NCBI RefSeq assembly: GCF_018607995.1
Contig: NZ_JABBAL010000002.1
Location: forward strand, 1-64,000
Origin: Planktotalea sp.
GTDB lineage: Bacteria > Pseudomonadota > Alphaproteobacteria > Rhodobacterales > Rhodobacteraceae
Reading direction: 5' to 3'
DNA: 64,000 bases
Within the stretch, counting starts at the first letter, position 1. Every line of letters starts with the position of its first letter. Below the pieces are notes generated by a model. That model saw only the letters and a list, made by a program, of their open reading frames with translations, made no database searches and was not told the DNA's origin. Below are positions 48,975 through 58,730 of this stretch, piece after piece. The position numbers and the translations under genes were made by a program.

Positions 48975-49808
48975 ATGAGCACCAAAGAGACAGGCGGCAA
49001 AACCCGTCGCCAAATTTACGAGGACCGGCTTCGTCGCCGGTCCTTACGCATTGCGGCCCTTTCAACCGCGCTGGTCGTCGGTGCGATTGTTGTGCTTGTG
49101 CCCATGGCTCCAGGTTGGGAGAAAGTACAAAAAAGCTTCTTCAACAAAGACGTTTTCCTAAAAACCTTTCCCAAATTGCTCGACGCATTCCTGCTCGACG
49201 TCGCCATCTTCGCTTGGTGCGCGCCCCTCATAGCGCTCCTTGGCCTCGCCGTAGCATTGATGCGAGATGTGCGTTCCCCTGCGCTGTTTCCGTTGCGTAT
49301 TTTCGGCGCACTTTACACCGACATCTTCCGCGGCGTGCCTGTGGTCCTTACCGTCTACCTCATCGGCTTTGGCATTCCCGGTCTAGGCCTGCCGCGCCCT
49401 TGGAATTCACCCTACATTTGGGGCAGCCTTGCACTGATCCTCACATACTCCGCTTATGTGGCCGAAATTTTCCGCTCTGGCATCACCTCAGTGCATCAAA
49501 GCCAACGCGCGGCCGCGCAATCACTGGGCCTTGCAGAGCGCGATGTCATGCAATTTGTGGTCCTACCCCAAGCAATCCGCCGCGTGGTGCCTGCGCAAAT
49601 GAACATATTGATCGCTTTGCAAAAAGACGTGGCCCTCCTCAGCTTTATCGGCCCCGTTGAGATCTTCCGCCAAGCGGGCGTGTTCAAATCCTTGCTCGCC
49701 AATTTCACACCCTATGTGGGCGCTGCAGTGATCTTTCTATGCGTGACAATCCCCGCCACGCGCTATGCTGATTATCTGATGAACAAACAAAACAGAGAGC
49801 GCAGCTAA
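48975..49808 (+). CDS. Polar amino acid ABC transporter permease
   Basis: A 277-residue inner-membrane permease of the HisM/GlnP family. A basic cytoplasmic N-terminus (RRQIYEDRLRRRSLRIAALS) is followed by about five helices. The coupling loop is AEIFRSGITSVHQSQRAAAQ with SLGLAERDVMQFVVLPQAIR near 165-200. There is a single permease gene, so it likely works as a homodimer. It lies 6 bases after the binding protein and overlaps the ATPase start by one base. Confidence 0.93.
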   Translation: MSTKETGGKTRRQIYEDRLRRRSLRIAALSTALVVGAIVVLVPMAPGWEKVQKSFFNKDVFLKTFPKLLDAFLLDVAIFAWCAPLIALLGLAVALMRDVRSPALFPLRIFGALYTDIFRGVPVVLTVYLIGFGIPGLGLPRPWNSPYIWGSLALILTYSAYVAEIFRSGITSVHQSQRAAAQSLGLAERDVMQFVVLPQAIRRVVPAQMNILIALQKDVALLSFIGPVEIFRQAGVFKSLLANFTPYVGAAVIFLCVTIPATRYADYLMNKQNRERS

Positions 49809-50539
49809 TGCCCAAACTCTCCCTGCGCGGCGTGGTGAAACGCTTTGGTGACAATACGGTTTGTGATGGTATTAATCTGGACGTGAATGCGGGCGAAATG
49901 GTCTGCCTGATCGGCGCATCCGGCGCGGGTAAATCAACACTTCTGCGCTGCATCAACCTGCTGGAACCCGTTGAGGATGGAGAGATCTTTCTGGATGGCG
50001 CGGACATCTCCATTCCCGGTCTGGACCCTGAACCTGTGCGTCGCCGCATTGGTATGGTGTTCCAAAGCTATAATCTTTTCCCGCACATGACAGCTGTTGA
50101 AAACGTCCTGCTCGCCCCACGCCGCAACCACAAAAAATCCCGTGCAGAACTGATGCCCGAAGTCACAGCCCTATTTGCGCGCTTCGGGTTGGCCGAACAC
50201 ATGGGCAAATATCCAGACCAACTGTCAGGTGGCCAACAACAACGCGTCGCCATCGTGCGTGCGTTAGCTATGCGCCCTGAGGTGATGCTGTTTGACGAGA
50301 TCACATCCGCCCTCGACCCTCAGCTCGTGGGCGACGTTCTGGACGCATTGCGCGCTCTAAAGGCAGATGGCATGACGATGATCCTTGCAACGCACGAAAT
50401 GGGCTTTGCCCGTGAAGCCGCGGATAAGGTCTGTTTTCTGAAGGATGGTCGCGTCCTTGAAGAAGGCAAGCCAGAAGAGATTTTCGAGCGTGCCCAAAAC
50501 GAAGACACCCAACAGTTTTTGGCGCGGACCCTGAAGTAA
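49808..50539 (+). CDS. Polar amino acid ABC transporter ATP-binding protein
   Basis: A 243-residue GlnQ/HisP-type ATPase. It has Walker A GASGAGKSTLLRCI (near residue 37), the Q-loop MVFQSYNLFPHMTAVENVL, signature LSGGQQQRVAIVRAL and Walker B VMLFDEITSALDP, then the H-loop ATHEMGFAREAADKV. Length is normal. It is the last gene of the locus, converging with the next gene across 26 bases that hold no clear terminator. Confidence 0.95.
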   Translation: MPKLSLRGVVKRFGDNTVCDGINLDVNAGEMVCLIGASGAGKSTLLRCINLLEPVEDGEIFLDGADISIPGLDPEPVRRRIGMVFQSYNLFPHMTAVENVLLAPRRNHKKSRAELMPEVTALFARFGLAEHMGKYPDQLSGGQQQRVAIVRALAMRPEVMLFDEITSALDPQLVGDVLDALRALKADGMTMILATHEMGFAREAADKVCFLKDGRVLEEGKPEEIFERAQNEDTQQFLARTLK

Positions 50540-50565
50540 GTCGCATTAAGCCAACCTACCCTGGT

Positions 50566-50916
50566 TCACCGCAGTGCAGCAGACGGCCAATAAGCAACGG
50601 CCCGCTTAAATTCCGCGTCATGAAAGCTGATCGCCTCCACCCCAAACGCATCCCCGTGAAAGCACCCAATGCGCTGCGCGCACTCAAAGAACCCTTGACG
50701 CGGGATGCCACCCGTCGCCTTGCTAACGACAAGTGCCGCGATCAACGGATGGCCTGCCGCAGCATCCTCTTGCATCAGCTGTTCAAGTGCTTGCGTCACT
50801 TGTTGAATGGTGTTGGGCGGTTCAAGATCGAGCTGTTGCGCAAGCGCGCTGTAGGTAACGGACTGGCCTTGCGCCGCAATTTCGGTCAGGTGGCGGCGAA
50901 CGCGATCAGCTAACAT
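50566..50916 (-). CDS. Small protein with possible winged-helix N-terminus
   Basis: A 116-residue cytoplasmic protein. The first 60 residues (MLADRVRRHLTEIAAQ, then VTYSALAQQLDLEPPNTIQQ) resemble a helix-turn-helix domain, followed by VTQALEQLMQEDAAAGHPLI and VVSKATGGIPRQGFF. The combination recalls the DNA-binding part of alkyltransferase-like proteins, but the PCHR active site is missing. I do not recognise the family with confidence. It lies 36 bases after the DUF2322-like gene and may be the end of that transcript. Confidence 0.55.
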   Translation of the reverse strand: MLADRVRRHLTEIAAQGQSVTYSALAQQLDLEPPNTIQQVTQALEQLMQEDAAAGHPLIAALVVSKATGGIPRQGFFECAQRIGCFHGDAFGVEAISFHDAEFKRAVAYWPSAALR

Positions 50917-50952
50917 GTTGCGAGCGATTTCACTGCACCAAGCCTCGCAAGA

Positions 50953-51282
50953 TCAGGCCTGAACCAAACGCACTTGAAGCGTGTCAGACCCATCAAGAAT
51001 GCTCAACAAATGATCGATATTCGGATGCGCTCCAGGACGTGCTTTGGCATCTGCTGTGTGTTCCGCAAAAACTTCCAGACCGTGCTGTGCAGCCTCCGCG
51101 TTAATCTCTCCGAATTCTTGGGAAAGATATTGATACACCACCAGTGAGCCCTGTTTGCCCGGCTGGTTTTCGATGCTCGCCATCACATCGCCAGTGGCAC
51201 CAATAAGCTCGATACGCGCGAGCGTGTCGATTGATGGCAAAAGCTTCAGGTTTTCTTTGAAGGAAAGCGTCGGTTGGATCAT
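50953..51282 (-). CDS. DUF2322-like protein
   Basis: A 109-residue protein starting MIQPTLSFKENLKLLPSIDT, with LARIELIGATGDVMASIENQ and a second half with GLEVFAEHTADAKARPGAHP. I match it to DUF2322 from memory of its N-terminus, not by search. It has no signal or membrane segment. It lies 25 bases after murD on the same strand and may be read through from the dcw operon. Function unknown. Confidence 0.6.
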   Translation of the reverse strand: MIQPTLSFKENLKLLPSIDTLARIELIGATGDVMASIENQPGKQGSLVVYQYLSQEFGEINAEAAQHGLEVFAEHTADAKARPGAHPNIDHLLSILDGSDTLQVRLVQA

Positions 51283-51307
51283 GTCTTAGTCCTCAATGGA
51301 GTGTGTT

Positions 51308-52708
51308 TCATTTGGCCAGTTCACCCAGCACTAACTGTGTGAAATGCTCACCGCGTTTCTCGAAACTATCATACTGATCAAAGCTCGCCGCCGCAGGGGC
51401 CAGCAACACCGTTTCGCCCTCGCTCGCATCTTCCGTAGCGCGCGCCACAGCTTGCTCCATCGAGGTACAGACCTCCGTCTTAACCCCTGCCAATTGCATC
51501 GCAAATCCTGAGGCTTCGCGCCCGATCACATAGGCTTTCAGCACTTCGTCCGCCGCGTTCGCCAAAGCCTCAACGCCGCCTTCTTTTTCCAATCCACCGC
51601 AGATCCAGCGGATCTTTTTGAATGCGCCCAAAGCCTTCGCAGCACTGTCAACGTTGGTCGCTTTGCTATCGTTCACGTAGGTCACACCAGCGACATCCGC
51701 CACAATCTGACTGCGGTGTGGTAAGCCTGGATAACTCGCAAACGCGGCTTCGATCACGCGTGGTGCTAACCCCAAGGTGCGGCACACAGCATAGGCACAG
51801 CAGGCATTCTGGTGGTTGTGCGTGCCCGGCAAACCCTTGATCGCACGTAGATCGATAGAACCGATCTGACGCCCCTTGCGGTACTCTGACAAAAAGCCCT
51901 TCTTGGCAAATACGGTCCAGCCGAAATCGGTCAGTTTGCGCTCGACAGAGATGCGGATGACCCGATCATCCTGTGGCCCTTCAGCCATTTGCCCGGCCAA
52001 GTACAGTCCCTCATCCTCGTCGATGCCGATAATCGCACGCTCTGGTCCACCTTCGGCGAACAAACGTCGTTTAGCAGCGAAATAGCCGCCTATGCCCTGA
52101 TGGCGATCCAAGTGATCTGGCGAAAGGTTGGTGAAGACCGCAACATCAGGCGTTAACGCACGCGCAAGGTCGGTTTGATAGGACGAAAGTTCAAGTACCA
52201 CGACCTCACCATCTATTGCAGGGTCTATGTCCAAAACACCGCGCCCGATGTTCCCCGCCAATTGCGTGGCGCGGCCTGTGTGCTCCAATACGTGGTGGAT
52301 CAAGGCAGACGTGGTGGATTTCCCATTCGATCCCGTCACCGCCACAACGCGCGGGGTCACGTCCATGTCGTCCCATTGCGACGTCGCAAAAGAGCGGAAG
52401 AAGAGCGATATATCATTATCTACAGGCACGCCCATTTGCAGTGCCTCTTTGATCACAGGATTAGGCGTCGGGAAGAGATGTGGAATGCCGGGCGATATGA
52501 CGAGCAGCGCGAGATTGGCAAGCGTTTGACCTGTGAGTTTCGCCGTCTCAAAGCCCTCGCCCTCCGCGATTGCACGGGCTGCTTCATTATCATCCCAACA
52601 GATTGGGATCGCGCCACCCGCGCGCAAAGAACGCGCAGCAGATAAGCCGGACCGTCCGAGCCCCAGCACACCCACCCGTGCGCCTTTATAACCTTGCACT
52701 GGAATCAT
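51308..52708 (-). CDS. murD: UDP-N-acetylmuramoyl-L-alanine--D-glutamate ligase
   Basis: A 466-residue ATP-dependent ligase that adds D-glutamate to UDP-MurNAc-Ala. The N-terminal domain has [17 protein letters not shown], the ATP site is [18 protein letters not shown] (near residue 125), and there are [29 protein letters not shown] and [15 protein letters not shown]. It is the last Mur gene here, 177 bases after mraY. A hairpin lies in that gap. Confident. Confidence 0.96.
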   Translation of the reverse strand: MIPVQGYKGARVGVLGLGRSGLSAARSLRAGGAIPICWDDNEAARAIAEGEGFETAKLTGQTLANLALLVISPGIPHLFPTPNPVIKEALQMGVPVDNDISLFFRSFATSQWDDMDVTPRVVAVTGSNGKSTTSALIHHVLEHTGRATQLAGNIGRGVLDIDPAIDGEVVVLELSSYQTDLARALTPDVAVFTNLSPDHLDRHQGIGGYFAAKRRLFAEGGPERAIIGIDEDEGLYLAGQMAEGPQDDRVIRISVERKLTDFGWTVFAKKGFLSEYRKGRQIGSIDLRAIKGLPGTHNHQNACCAYAVCRTLGLAPRVIEAAFASYPGLPHRSQIVADVAGVTYVNDSKATNVDSAAKALGAFKKIRWICGGLEKEGGVEALANAADEVLKAYVIGREASGFAMQLAGVKTEVCTSMEQAVARATEDASEGETVLLAPAAASFDQYDSFEKRGEHFTQLVLGELAK

Positions 52709-52851
52709 GGTCAGCCTCCCAATTCTTACGATCTGGCTAAATGAAATAGCCCCGTTTGGGAAGGCTTACACCGTTCAATACTGCAAGATAAAGCGCTCTA
52801 AAAGATCTGTGGAAACCTTCTTTCAAAATGGTCTGAGATAGAGAAGTGGCT

Positions 52852-52871
52852 TCGTGTGCTGCAGCACACGA
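52852..52871 (-). terminator. 20-bp perfect palindrome after mraY
   Basis: TCGTGTGCTGCAGCACACGA is a perfect palindrome, extended by GC pairs outside. It lies 15 bases after the mraY stop, in the 177-base mraY-murD spacer (52709-52885), which holds no gene that I can support. There is no U tract. It may be a weak terminator or mRNA 3' block that lowers murD relative to mraY. Its GTGC tip resembles two other hairpins in this window. Confidence 0.55.
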
Positions 52872-52885
52872 GGCAATCGAAATCG

Positions 52886-53968
52886 TTATCGTACCTTCAA
52901 CGACGCCAAACCAATCATCGCTAAGATCAGGGATATAATCCAGAAGCGGATCACAATCGTCGGTTCTGCCCAACCCTTTTTCTCATAGTGGTGATGGATC
53001 GGTGCCATTAGGAAGACGCGTTTGCCTGTGCGCTTGAAGTAGAGCACTTGAATGATGACCGAAAGCGCCTCCACCACAAATAGACCGCCAACAATCGCAA
53101 GCACCAGTTCGTGTTTAGTGGACACCGCGATTGCGCCCAAAGCGCCGCCAAGCGCGAGAGAACCGGTATCGCCCATAAAGACCGCCGCTGGGGGAGCATT
53201 GTACCACAAGAAGCCAAGGCCACCGCCGAAGATACCTGCCGTGAAGATCAGGATTTCGCCTGTGCCAGGAACGTAGTGAACGTCGAGATACTCGGTGAAA
53301 TCGACGCGCCCCACCGCATAGGCGATGACGCCCAATGTGCCAGAGGCAATCATCACGGGCATGATTGCGAGACCGTCGAGACCGTCGGTTAGGTTAACGG
53401 AATTGGCCGCACCAACGATCACAATCACTGAGAATGGGATAAACAGATACCCCAAATTGATCAGAGTATCTTTGAAAATTGGCAAGGCAAGTTTGTTTTG
53501 CAAGCCTTCTGGATGATACTGCGCCGCCCAAAATCCCGCGATCGCGGCGATGGCAAAGCCAAGCAGCAAACGGATCTTACCGGAAACGCCGGCGGTGGTT
53601 TGCTTGGACACTTTCGCGTAATCATCTGCAAACCCGATTGTACCATAAGATATTGTAACAAATAGACAAATAAGAACGAACGGATTGTCCAAACGTGCCC
53701 ACAACAGCGTCGATGTTAGCAAAGCTCCCACAATCAAAAGCCCGCCCATCGTGGGCGTGCCCGCCTTCACGAAATGCCCTTCGGGACCATCATCGCGGAT
53801 CGGTTGGCCCTTGCCTTGGCGGCGGCGCAACACATTGATCAAAGGTTTGCCAAACACAAATCCGAAAATAAGCGCTGTCAAAAACGCACCGCCCGCACGA
53901 AAAGTGATGTAGCGAAAGAGGTTAAAAAAATCGCCTCCGTCAGAGAGGGCTGTTAACCAATATAACAT
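52886..53968 (-). CDS. mraY: Phospho-N-acetylmuramoyl-pentapeptide transferase
   Basis: A 360-residue, ten-helix membrane enzyme that makes lipid I from UDP-MurNAc-pentapeptide and undecaprenyl phosphate. Signatures: KAGTPTMGGLLIV (near residue 68), FADDYAKVSKQTTAG with the catalytic aspartates, NSVNLTDGLDGLAIMPVM, FMGDTGSLALGGALGAIAV, and MAPIHHHYEKKGWAE. The ATG overlaps the murF stop by one base. Confidence 0.97.
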   Translation of the reverse strand: MLYWLTALSDGGDFFNLFRYITFRAGGAFLTALIFGFVFGKPLINVLRRRQGKGQPIRDDGPEGHFVKAGTPTMGGLLIVGALLTSTLLWARLDNPFVLICLFVTISYGTIGFADDYAKVSKQTTAGVSGKIRLLLGFAIAAIAGFWAAQYHPEGLQNKLALPIFKDTLINLGYLFIPFSVIVIVGAANSVNLTDGLDGLAIMPVMIASGTLGVIAYAVGRVDFTEYLDVHYVPGTGEILIFTAGIFGGGLGFLWYNAPPAAVFMGDTGSLALGGALGAIAVSTKHELVLAIVGGLFVVEALSVIIQVLYFKRTGKRVFLMAPIHHHYEKKGWAEPTIVIRFWIISLILAMIGLASLKVR

Positions 53969-55425
53969 TAAAAATCGTCCTTTTTACGCGTAATCATAGC
54001 GTCTTTCTTGGCCGTATGGCCCAATTTGCGAACCGCGTCTACTACGCGGGCCAACCCCACAGACAAAGATCCCTTTGCCAACACCACATCGCCCGCATCA
54101 AGATCGTGCCCCACTGTGGATGCCATCTCAGCGCTAGTTTCAAACCAGTGGCCGCGCTTAGCGTCGGGCAAGGCCTCATAGCAATGGCGCATCAAAGGGC
54201 CGACGCAGTGGATCATATCCAAATGCTCAATACTAGAAAGCCATGCGACGGCTTTATGCATCGCGTTTTCATCGTCGCCCAGCTCTTTCATATCCCCCAA
54301 GTACGCAATGCGCCGCCCCTTGTAGACACGCCCGATATCATGGGTCACCTCAGCTGCGGCGAGCACCTCCAAAGCCGCACTCAGCGACGTTGGATTTGCG
54401 TTATAGGCGTCATCAATCAGCTCGAGGGTCATGCGGCTGTCTGCAGGGTCAAGCGCGATCACTTCACGTGCGCCGCGTCCTGTAATCGGCGTCCAATTTG
54501 CGATAGATTGCGCCGCGAGCGCGAGGTCAGCGCCAAGTGCTTCTGCACTCGCCAAAGCCCCCAACCCATTCATCGCAAAATGCTGTCCAGCGCTTTGTAT
54601 TTTGAACAACAGCGGTGCGCCCAGAATATTGGCTTCGACGACTGTCGTGTTACCGCTTAACACGCATTTTTCTAAGCAGTATTCATCCGCCGATGCACCA
54701 AACCAAACTGCGTTTATGTGCATAGTCTCAGCCTTAGCCTTCAAAACATGCGCAGTCTCGATATCAGCGTTGAGGATCACAACCCCGCCAGGCTCCAGTC
54801 CATTCATGATGGCTGCTTTTTCAGCGGCAATGCCATCGATATTGTCGAACGCTTCAAGGTGCGCGGCGGCGACTGTAGTGATTAAGCTCACATGCGGACG
54901 CACCATCTTGGTCAAAGGCGCTATTTCACCGGGGTGGTTCATACCGATCTCGATCACCGCGAATTCGGTCTCTTGCGGCATACGCGCCAAGGTCAAAGGC
55001 ACGCCCCAATGGTTGTTGTAGCTCGCCACAGAGGCATGTGTGCGCCCTTGCGCTGACAGAACATCGCGCAGCATTTCTTTGGTGGATGTTTTCCCCACAG
55101 AGCCAGTGATCGCTACAATTCTTGCCTCTGTGCGGGCGCGACCTGCGCGGCCCAGATCTTCGAGTGCACTCAGCACATCCTCGACCAGCAGCAAAGGCGC
55201 TTTCCCCGCCACCCCCTCCGGCACATGGGTAACCAAGGCAGCCCCTGCCCCTTTAGCCAACGCTTGCGCCACGAATTCATGCCCATCGCGCGCGGCTTTC
55301 AAAGCGACGAACAAATCGCCCGCCTCGATGCTGCGTGTGTCAATGGAAATGCCGCTCACCGACCAATCGCCAACCGCCTTGCCACCTGTGGCGTTCACCG
55401 CATCTGCGGCTGTCCATAGTGTCAT
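53968..55425 (-). CDS. murF: UDP-N-acetylmuramoyl-tripeptide--D-alanyl-D-alanine ligase
   Basis: A 485-residue cytoplasmic ligase that adds D-Ala-D-Ala to complete the pentapeptide. It shows SIDTRSIEAGDLFVALKAAR at the N-terminus, the ATP site ITGSVGKTSTKEMLRDVL (near residue 108), EIGMNHPGEIAPLTKMV, and DDAYNANPTSLSAALEVL. The C-terminal domain carries GDMKELGDDENAMH. It overlaps murE by 4 bases and mraY by one. Confident. Confidence 0.96.
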   Translation of the reverse strand: MTLWTAADAVNATGGKAVGDWSVSGISIDTRSIEAGDLFVALKAARDGHEFVAQALAKGAGAALVTHVPEGVAGKAPLLLVEDVLSALEDLGRAGRARTEARIVAITGSVGKTSTKEMLRDVLSAQGRTHASVASYNNHWGVPLTLARMPQETEFAVIEIGMNHPGEIAPLTKMVRPHVSLITTVAAAHLEAFDNIDGIAAEKAAIMNGLEPGGVVILNADIETAHVLKAKAETMHINAVWFGASADEYCLEKCVLSGNTTVVEANILGAPLLFKIQSAGQHFAMNGLGALASAEALGADLALAAQSIANWTPITGRGAREVIALDPADSRMTLELIDDAYNANPTSLSAALEVLAAAEVTHDIGRVYKGRRIAYLGDMKELGDDENAMHKAVAWLSSIEHLDMIHCVGPLMRHCYEALPDAKRGHWFETSAEMASTVGHDLDAGDVVLAKGSLSVGLARVVDAVRKLGHTAKKDAMITRKKDDF

Positions 55426-56903
55426 GCGCGATCTCCCTCTAAAGCGGCGACCGCAACGCTGGCCTGTTCACAATCATCAAACGGAAACACTGTGTCGCCG
55501 ACGGTTTGTCCCGTCTCATGGCCTTTCCCCGCGATCAACAACGCATCACCCGGCCCAAGCGCGTCAACCGCGCGCAAAATGGCTTCGGCGCGATCTGCAA
55601 CCTCGATTGCCTCTGGTGCGCCGCCCATCACAGCGGCCCGTATTAGCGCCGGGTCTTCAGAGCGCGGATTGTCATCCGTCACAAACACCAGATCGGCGTT
55701 TTCGGTAGCCGCTTGTCCCATTAATGGGCGTTTGCCCGCATCACGATCCCCACCCGCACCAATCAAGGCGACAAGCCGCCCCATCACATGCGGGCGCATC
55801 GCTTGCAGAGCAGTTTCGATGGCGTCTGGCGTGTGCGCGTAATCCACGAAAACCGTAGCGCCATTACTGTGCGTCGCGGCCAGTTGCATACGACCATGCA
55901 CCGTTTCGAGATCACCCAGCGTGTCAAACACCTGCGCAGGGTCTTCACCGCACGCAATAACGAGACCAGCGGCAAGCAAAACATTCTCTGCCTGAAAGCC
56001 ACCAATCAAATTGAGCCGCACTTGGAACGGGCTATCGTGCCATTTGAACAACAGATCCTGCCCCGTGCCATCATAGCGTTGCCCCTGCAAACATAGGTCC
56101 GCTTCGGGGTCCCTACCCACGCCGATCAACTCGTGCCCATGAGCTTGAGCGATCATCGCCACCTCTGCCCCTTTGGGATCGTCAAGGTTGACGACAGCTA
56201 CGCCATCATCTTGCAAGACCCGCGTAAACAGGCCGATCTTCGCGTCGAAATACGCCTCAAACGTGCCGTGATAATCAAGGTGGTCCTGCGTGAAGTTGGT
56301 AAAGCCAGCAGCAGCGAGGTTCACACCATCAAGGCGACGCTGATCCAACCCGTGTGACGAAGCTTCCATCGCCGCATGCGAAATCCCTTCGCGTGCCAAG
56401 GTCGCAAGGGTGCGATGTAATGTTATCGGTTCTGGTGTTGTGTGCGCGAGCGGGAGATACAGACTTCCCTCGACACCCGTGGTGCCAAGGTTCACTGCCT
56501 CAAGATCCAGAAGATTCCAAATTTGGCGCACAAATGTGCTCACCGATGTCTTGCCGTTGGTGCCTGTCACAGCCGTCACAATCTGTGGTTGCGCACCAAA
56601 ATAAAGTGCCGACGCAAAGGCCAAAGCGCTGCGCGGATCGTCTGTGACAATGATGGCAGCATCGGAATTGGCAAGCCCATCCGCTGCGATTTCGGCACCA
56701 ACCGCATCCGTGAGGATCGCGCCCACGTCCATGCGCAAAGCGTATTGAATGAACTCACCACCATGTACTTTGGAGCCTGGCAAGGCCGCAAACAAGAAGC
56801 CTGCCTGCACTTCACGGCTATCCACCGCAATACCTGTAATGGCGGGATTACGCCCCTCTGCCGCGGTCAAACCGAGCTGTTGCAAAGTCACTGATGCTGC
56901 CAT
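55422..56903 (-). CDS. murE: UDP-N-acetylmuramoyl-tripeptide synthetase, meso-diaminopimelate type
   Basis: A 493-residue ligase that adds meso-diaminopimelate to UDP-MurNAc-Ala-Glu. Features are GIAVDSREVQAGFLFAALPG, the ATP site VTGTNGKTSVSTFVRQI (near residue 113), NFTQDHLDYHGTFEAYFDAK, and the DNPRSEDPALI motif that marks diaminopimelate specificity, as expected for a Gram-negative cell. It starts 42 bases after ftsI. Confidence 0.96.
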   Translation of the reverse strand: MAASVTLQQLGLTAAEGRNPAITGIAVDSREVQAGFLFAALPGSKVHGGEFIQYALRMDVGAILTDAVGAEIAADGLANSDAAIIVTDDPRSALAFASALYFGAQPQIVTAVTGTNGKTSVSTFVRQIWNLLDLEAVNLGTTGVEGSLYLPLAHTTPEPITLHRTLATLAREGISHAAMEASSHGLDQRRLDGVNLAAAGFTNFTQDHLDYHGTFEAYFDAKIGLFTRVLQDDGVAVVNLDDPKGAEVAMIAQAHGHELIGVGRDPEADLCLQGQRYDGTGQDLLFKWHDSPFQVRLNLIGGFQAENVLLAAGLVIACGEDPAQVFDTLGDLETVHGRMQLAATHSNGATVFVDYAHTPDAIETALQAMRPHVMGRLVALIGAGGDRDAGKRPLMGQAATENADLVFVTDDNPRSEDPALIRAAVMGGAPEAIEVADRAEAILRAVDALGPGDALLIAGKGHETGQTVGDTVFPFDDCEQASVAVAALEGDRA

Positions 56904-56945
56904 GGGCTGCCCCTACATCTTGCGGTTCACGGGTACGCGCACCCC

Positions 56946-58730
56946 TTAATTCGATGTAAGCGTTATACCAGCCAATTCACCCGGTTCAATCTCTGGTCTT
57001 AACCCCAAAAGCGGCGCGACACGGCCAATCATCTCTGCAGCGACGGGAACTGCCGTCCATCCTGCAGTTCTGCGCGGTTTTTTGCCAGATGTTTCGCTCG
57101 GCTCATCCAAGGTCACGACCAGCACATATTTTGGATTGTGCGCGGGAAAGAGTGACGCAAACGTCGCGATGACCTTGTCTTTATAATACCCGCCGCGTGG
57201 CTTGGGTTTATCGGCGGTGCCAGTTTTGCCGCCCACCGCATAACCCTGCACTTCGCCAAAGCTTGCCGTACCCTCGGTCACCACTTTACGCAGCATCTGA
57301 CGCGCAAAGCGCGCAGTGTCTTCGCGCACAACGCGCGTGCCCTGCGGAGCTCCCATGCGTTTGACGATTGTTGGCTTAATATAGGTGCCACCATTTGCCA
57401 GCGCAGCATAGCCCGCGGCCAAATGTAGCGGCGAATTCGATATGCCGTGGCCATAAGAAATCGTAACCGCGCTCAAATCCGTCCAACGCTCTGGGTAAAG
57501 CGGCTTACCACCTTTCGCCTCAATGATTTCAAGCGGGGTGTAATCCATGAAACCCATCAGCTTCATGAACTCTTTTTGACGCTTCGCACCGATCTGCAAC
57601 GCCAAACGACCCGTGCCACGGTTCGAGCTTTTGACAATGATGTCCGCAACACTCAAAACGCCATAATTCCTCTTCTTAAACTCACCAATGTTGAACCCAC
57701 CGACGCGCAAAGCCTTGCCCGTGTCGATCATAGTTTGATGGTTCACAAGGTTTAGATCCATCGCCTGCGCGGCGGTGAAGATCTTATAGGCGGAACCGAG
57801 TTCATACACCCCCTGCACCGCACGATTGAACAAAGGACTGTCTGATGCATCGCCTTCAATCAGCGGGCTTGGACGCGCGTTGGGATCAAAGTCAGGCAGG
57901 CTAACAATCGAGATGATTTCACCCGTGTTCACGTCCATCAAAACCGACGCCGCACCTTTGGCGTTCATCAGCTTCATACCACCATAAAGCACACGCTCTG
58001 CTGCAGCTTGCACCGTAAGATCAAGTGACAAAGCGAGGGGTGCGCCACTGCGAGCCGGATCGCGCAACTCGTCATCGAAGTATTTTTCAACGCCAGCAAC
58101 ACCGATGACTTCAGCTGCATGTACGCCTTCACGCCCAAAACTTGCACCGCCCATAACATGCGCTGCAAGCTTGCCGTTGGGATAAAGGCGCATTTCGCGC
58201 GGGCCAAACAACAGGCCAGGATCGCCAATGTTATGCACCACTTGTTTTTGCTCGGGGCTGAGTTTCTTCTTGATCCACAAGAACTTACGCTTGCCCGTAA
58301 AATCCTTCAGCAGTTTCTCCTGCTTCAAATCAGGAAAGATAGCCGCCAATTCAGCCGCAACACGCTCCTTATCAACCATCTGCAAAGGCTGCGCATAAAG
58401 CGCATGGGTTTCAAAGTTCGTCGCAAGAATGCGGCCATGTCGGTCTGTGATATCAGCGCGTTGCGCTTGTATGATGCTACCCGCTGCCGCCGCGCGTGGC
58501 TCGCTCGGTTCCGTCGAGGCCAACACGCCCATACGCGCGCCAATGACGCCGAACGCGCAAAAGAATATCACCGAGAGGATCAGTAAACGCCCTTCTGCGC
58601 GCGTGCGAGATTTGTCGCGCATCTGTTCGTGGCGAATCCGCAGGTTTTCACGCTCGATCGCGGCGGGATTTTCACCACTGGCACGCGCTTCCAGAATGCG
58701 TGCAAGTGGGCGAAGCGGCGTGCGTATCAT
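56946..58730 (-). CDS. ftsI: Peptidoglycan transpeptidase FtsI (penicillin-binding protein 3)
   Basis: A 594-residue division-specific transpeptidase. It has an N-terminal cytoplasmic tail, one membrane helix near residues 47-70 (LLILSVIFFCAFGVIGARMG), and a pedestal domain. The catalytic motifs are GSAYKIFT (SxxK serine nucleophile, near 312), SSN (SxN) and GGKTGTADKP (KTG, near 510). It crosslinks septal peptidoglycan with FtsW. The stop of ftsL overlaps its ATG by 4 bases. Confident. Confidence 0.95.
   Translation of the reverse strand: MIRTPLRPLARILEARASGENPAAIERENLRIRHEQMRDKSRTRAEGRLLILSVIFFCAFGVIGARMGVLASTEPSEPRAAAAGSIIQAQRADITDRHGRILATNFETHALYAQPLQMVDKERVAAELAAIFPDLKQEKLLKDFTGKRKFLWIKKKLSPEQKQVVHNIGDPGLLFGPREMRLYPNGKLAAHVMGGASFGREGVHAAEVIGVAGVEKYFDDELRDPARSGAPLALSLDLTVQAAAERVLYGGMKLMNAKGAASVLMDVNTGEIISIVSLPDFDPNARPSPLIEGDASDSPLFNRAVQGVYELGSAYKIFTAAQAMDLNLVNHQTMIDTGKALRVGGFNIGEFKKRNYGVLSVADIIVKSSNRGTGRLALQIGAKRQKEFMKLMGFMDYTPLEIIEAKGGKPLYPERWTDLSAVTISYGHGISNSPLHLAAGYAALANGGTYIKPTIVKRMGAPQGTRVVREDTARFARQMLRKVVTEGTASFGEVQGYAVGGKTGTADKPKPRGGYYKDKVIATFASLFPAHNPKYVLVVTLDEPSETSGKKPRRTAGWTAVPVAAEMIGRVAPLLGLRPEIEPGELAGITLTSN

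Noticed and set aside
52737-52973. 78-residue minus-strand ORF overlapping the 3' end of mraY
   Set aside because: It overlaps conserved mraY codons in another frame and has no ribosome binding site; the rest of it crosses the 20-bp palindrome.
55040-55708. 222-residue plus-strand ORF across the murE-murF junction
   Set aside because: Both murE and murF are intact on the other strand and the ORF shows no recognisable domain.
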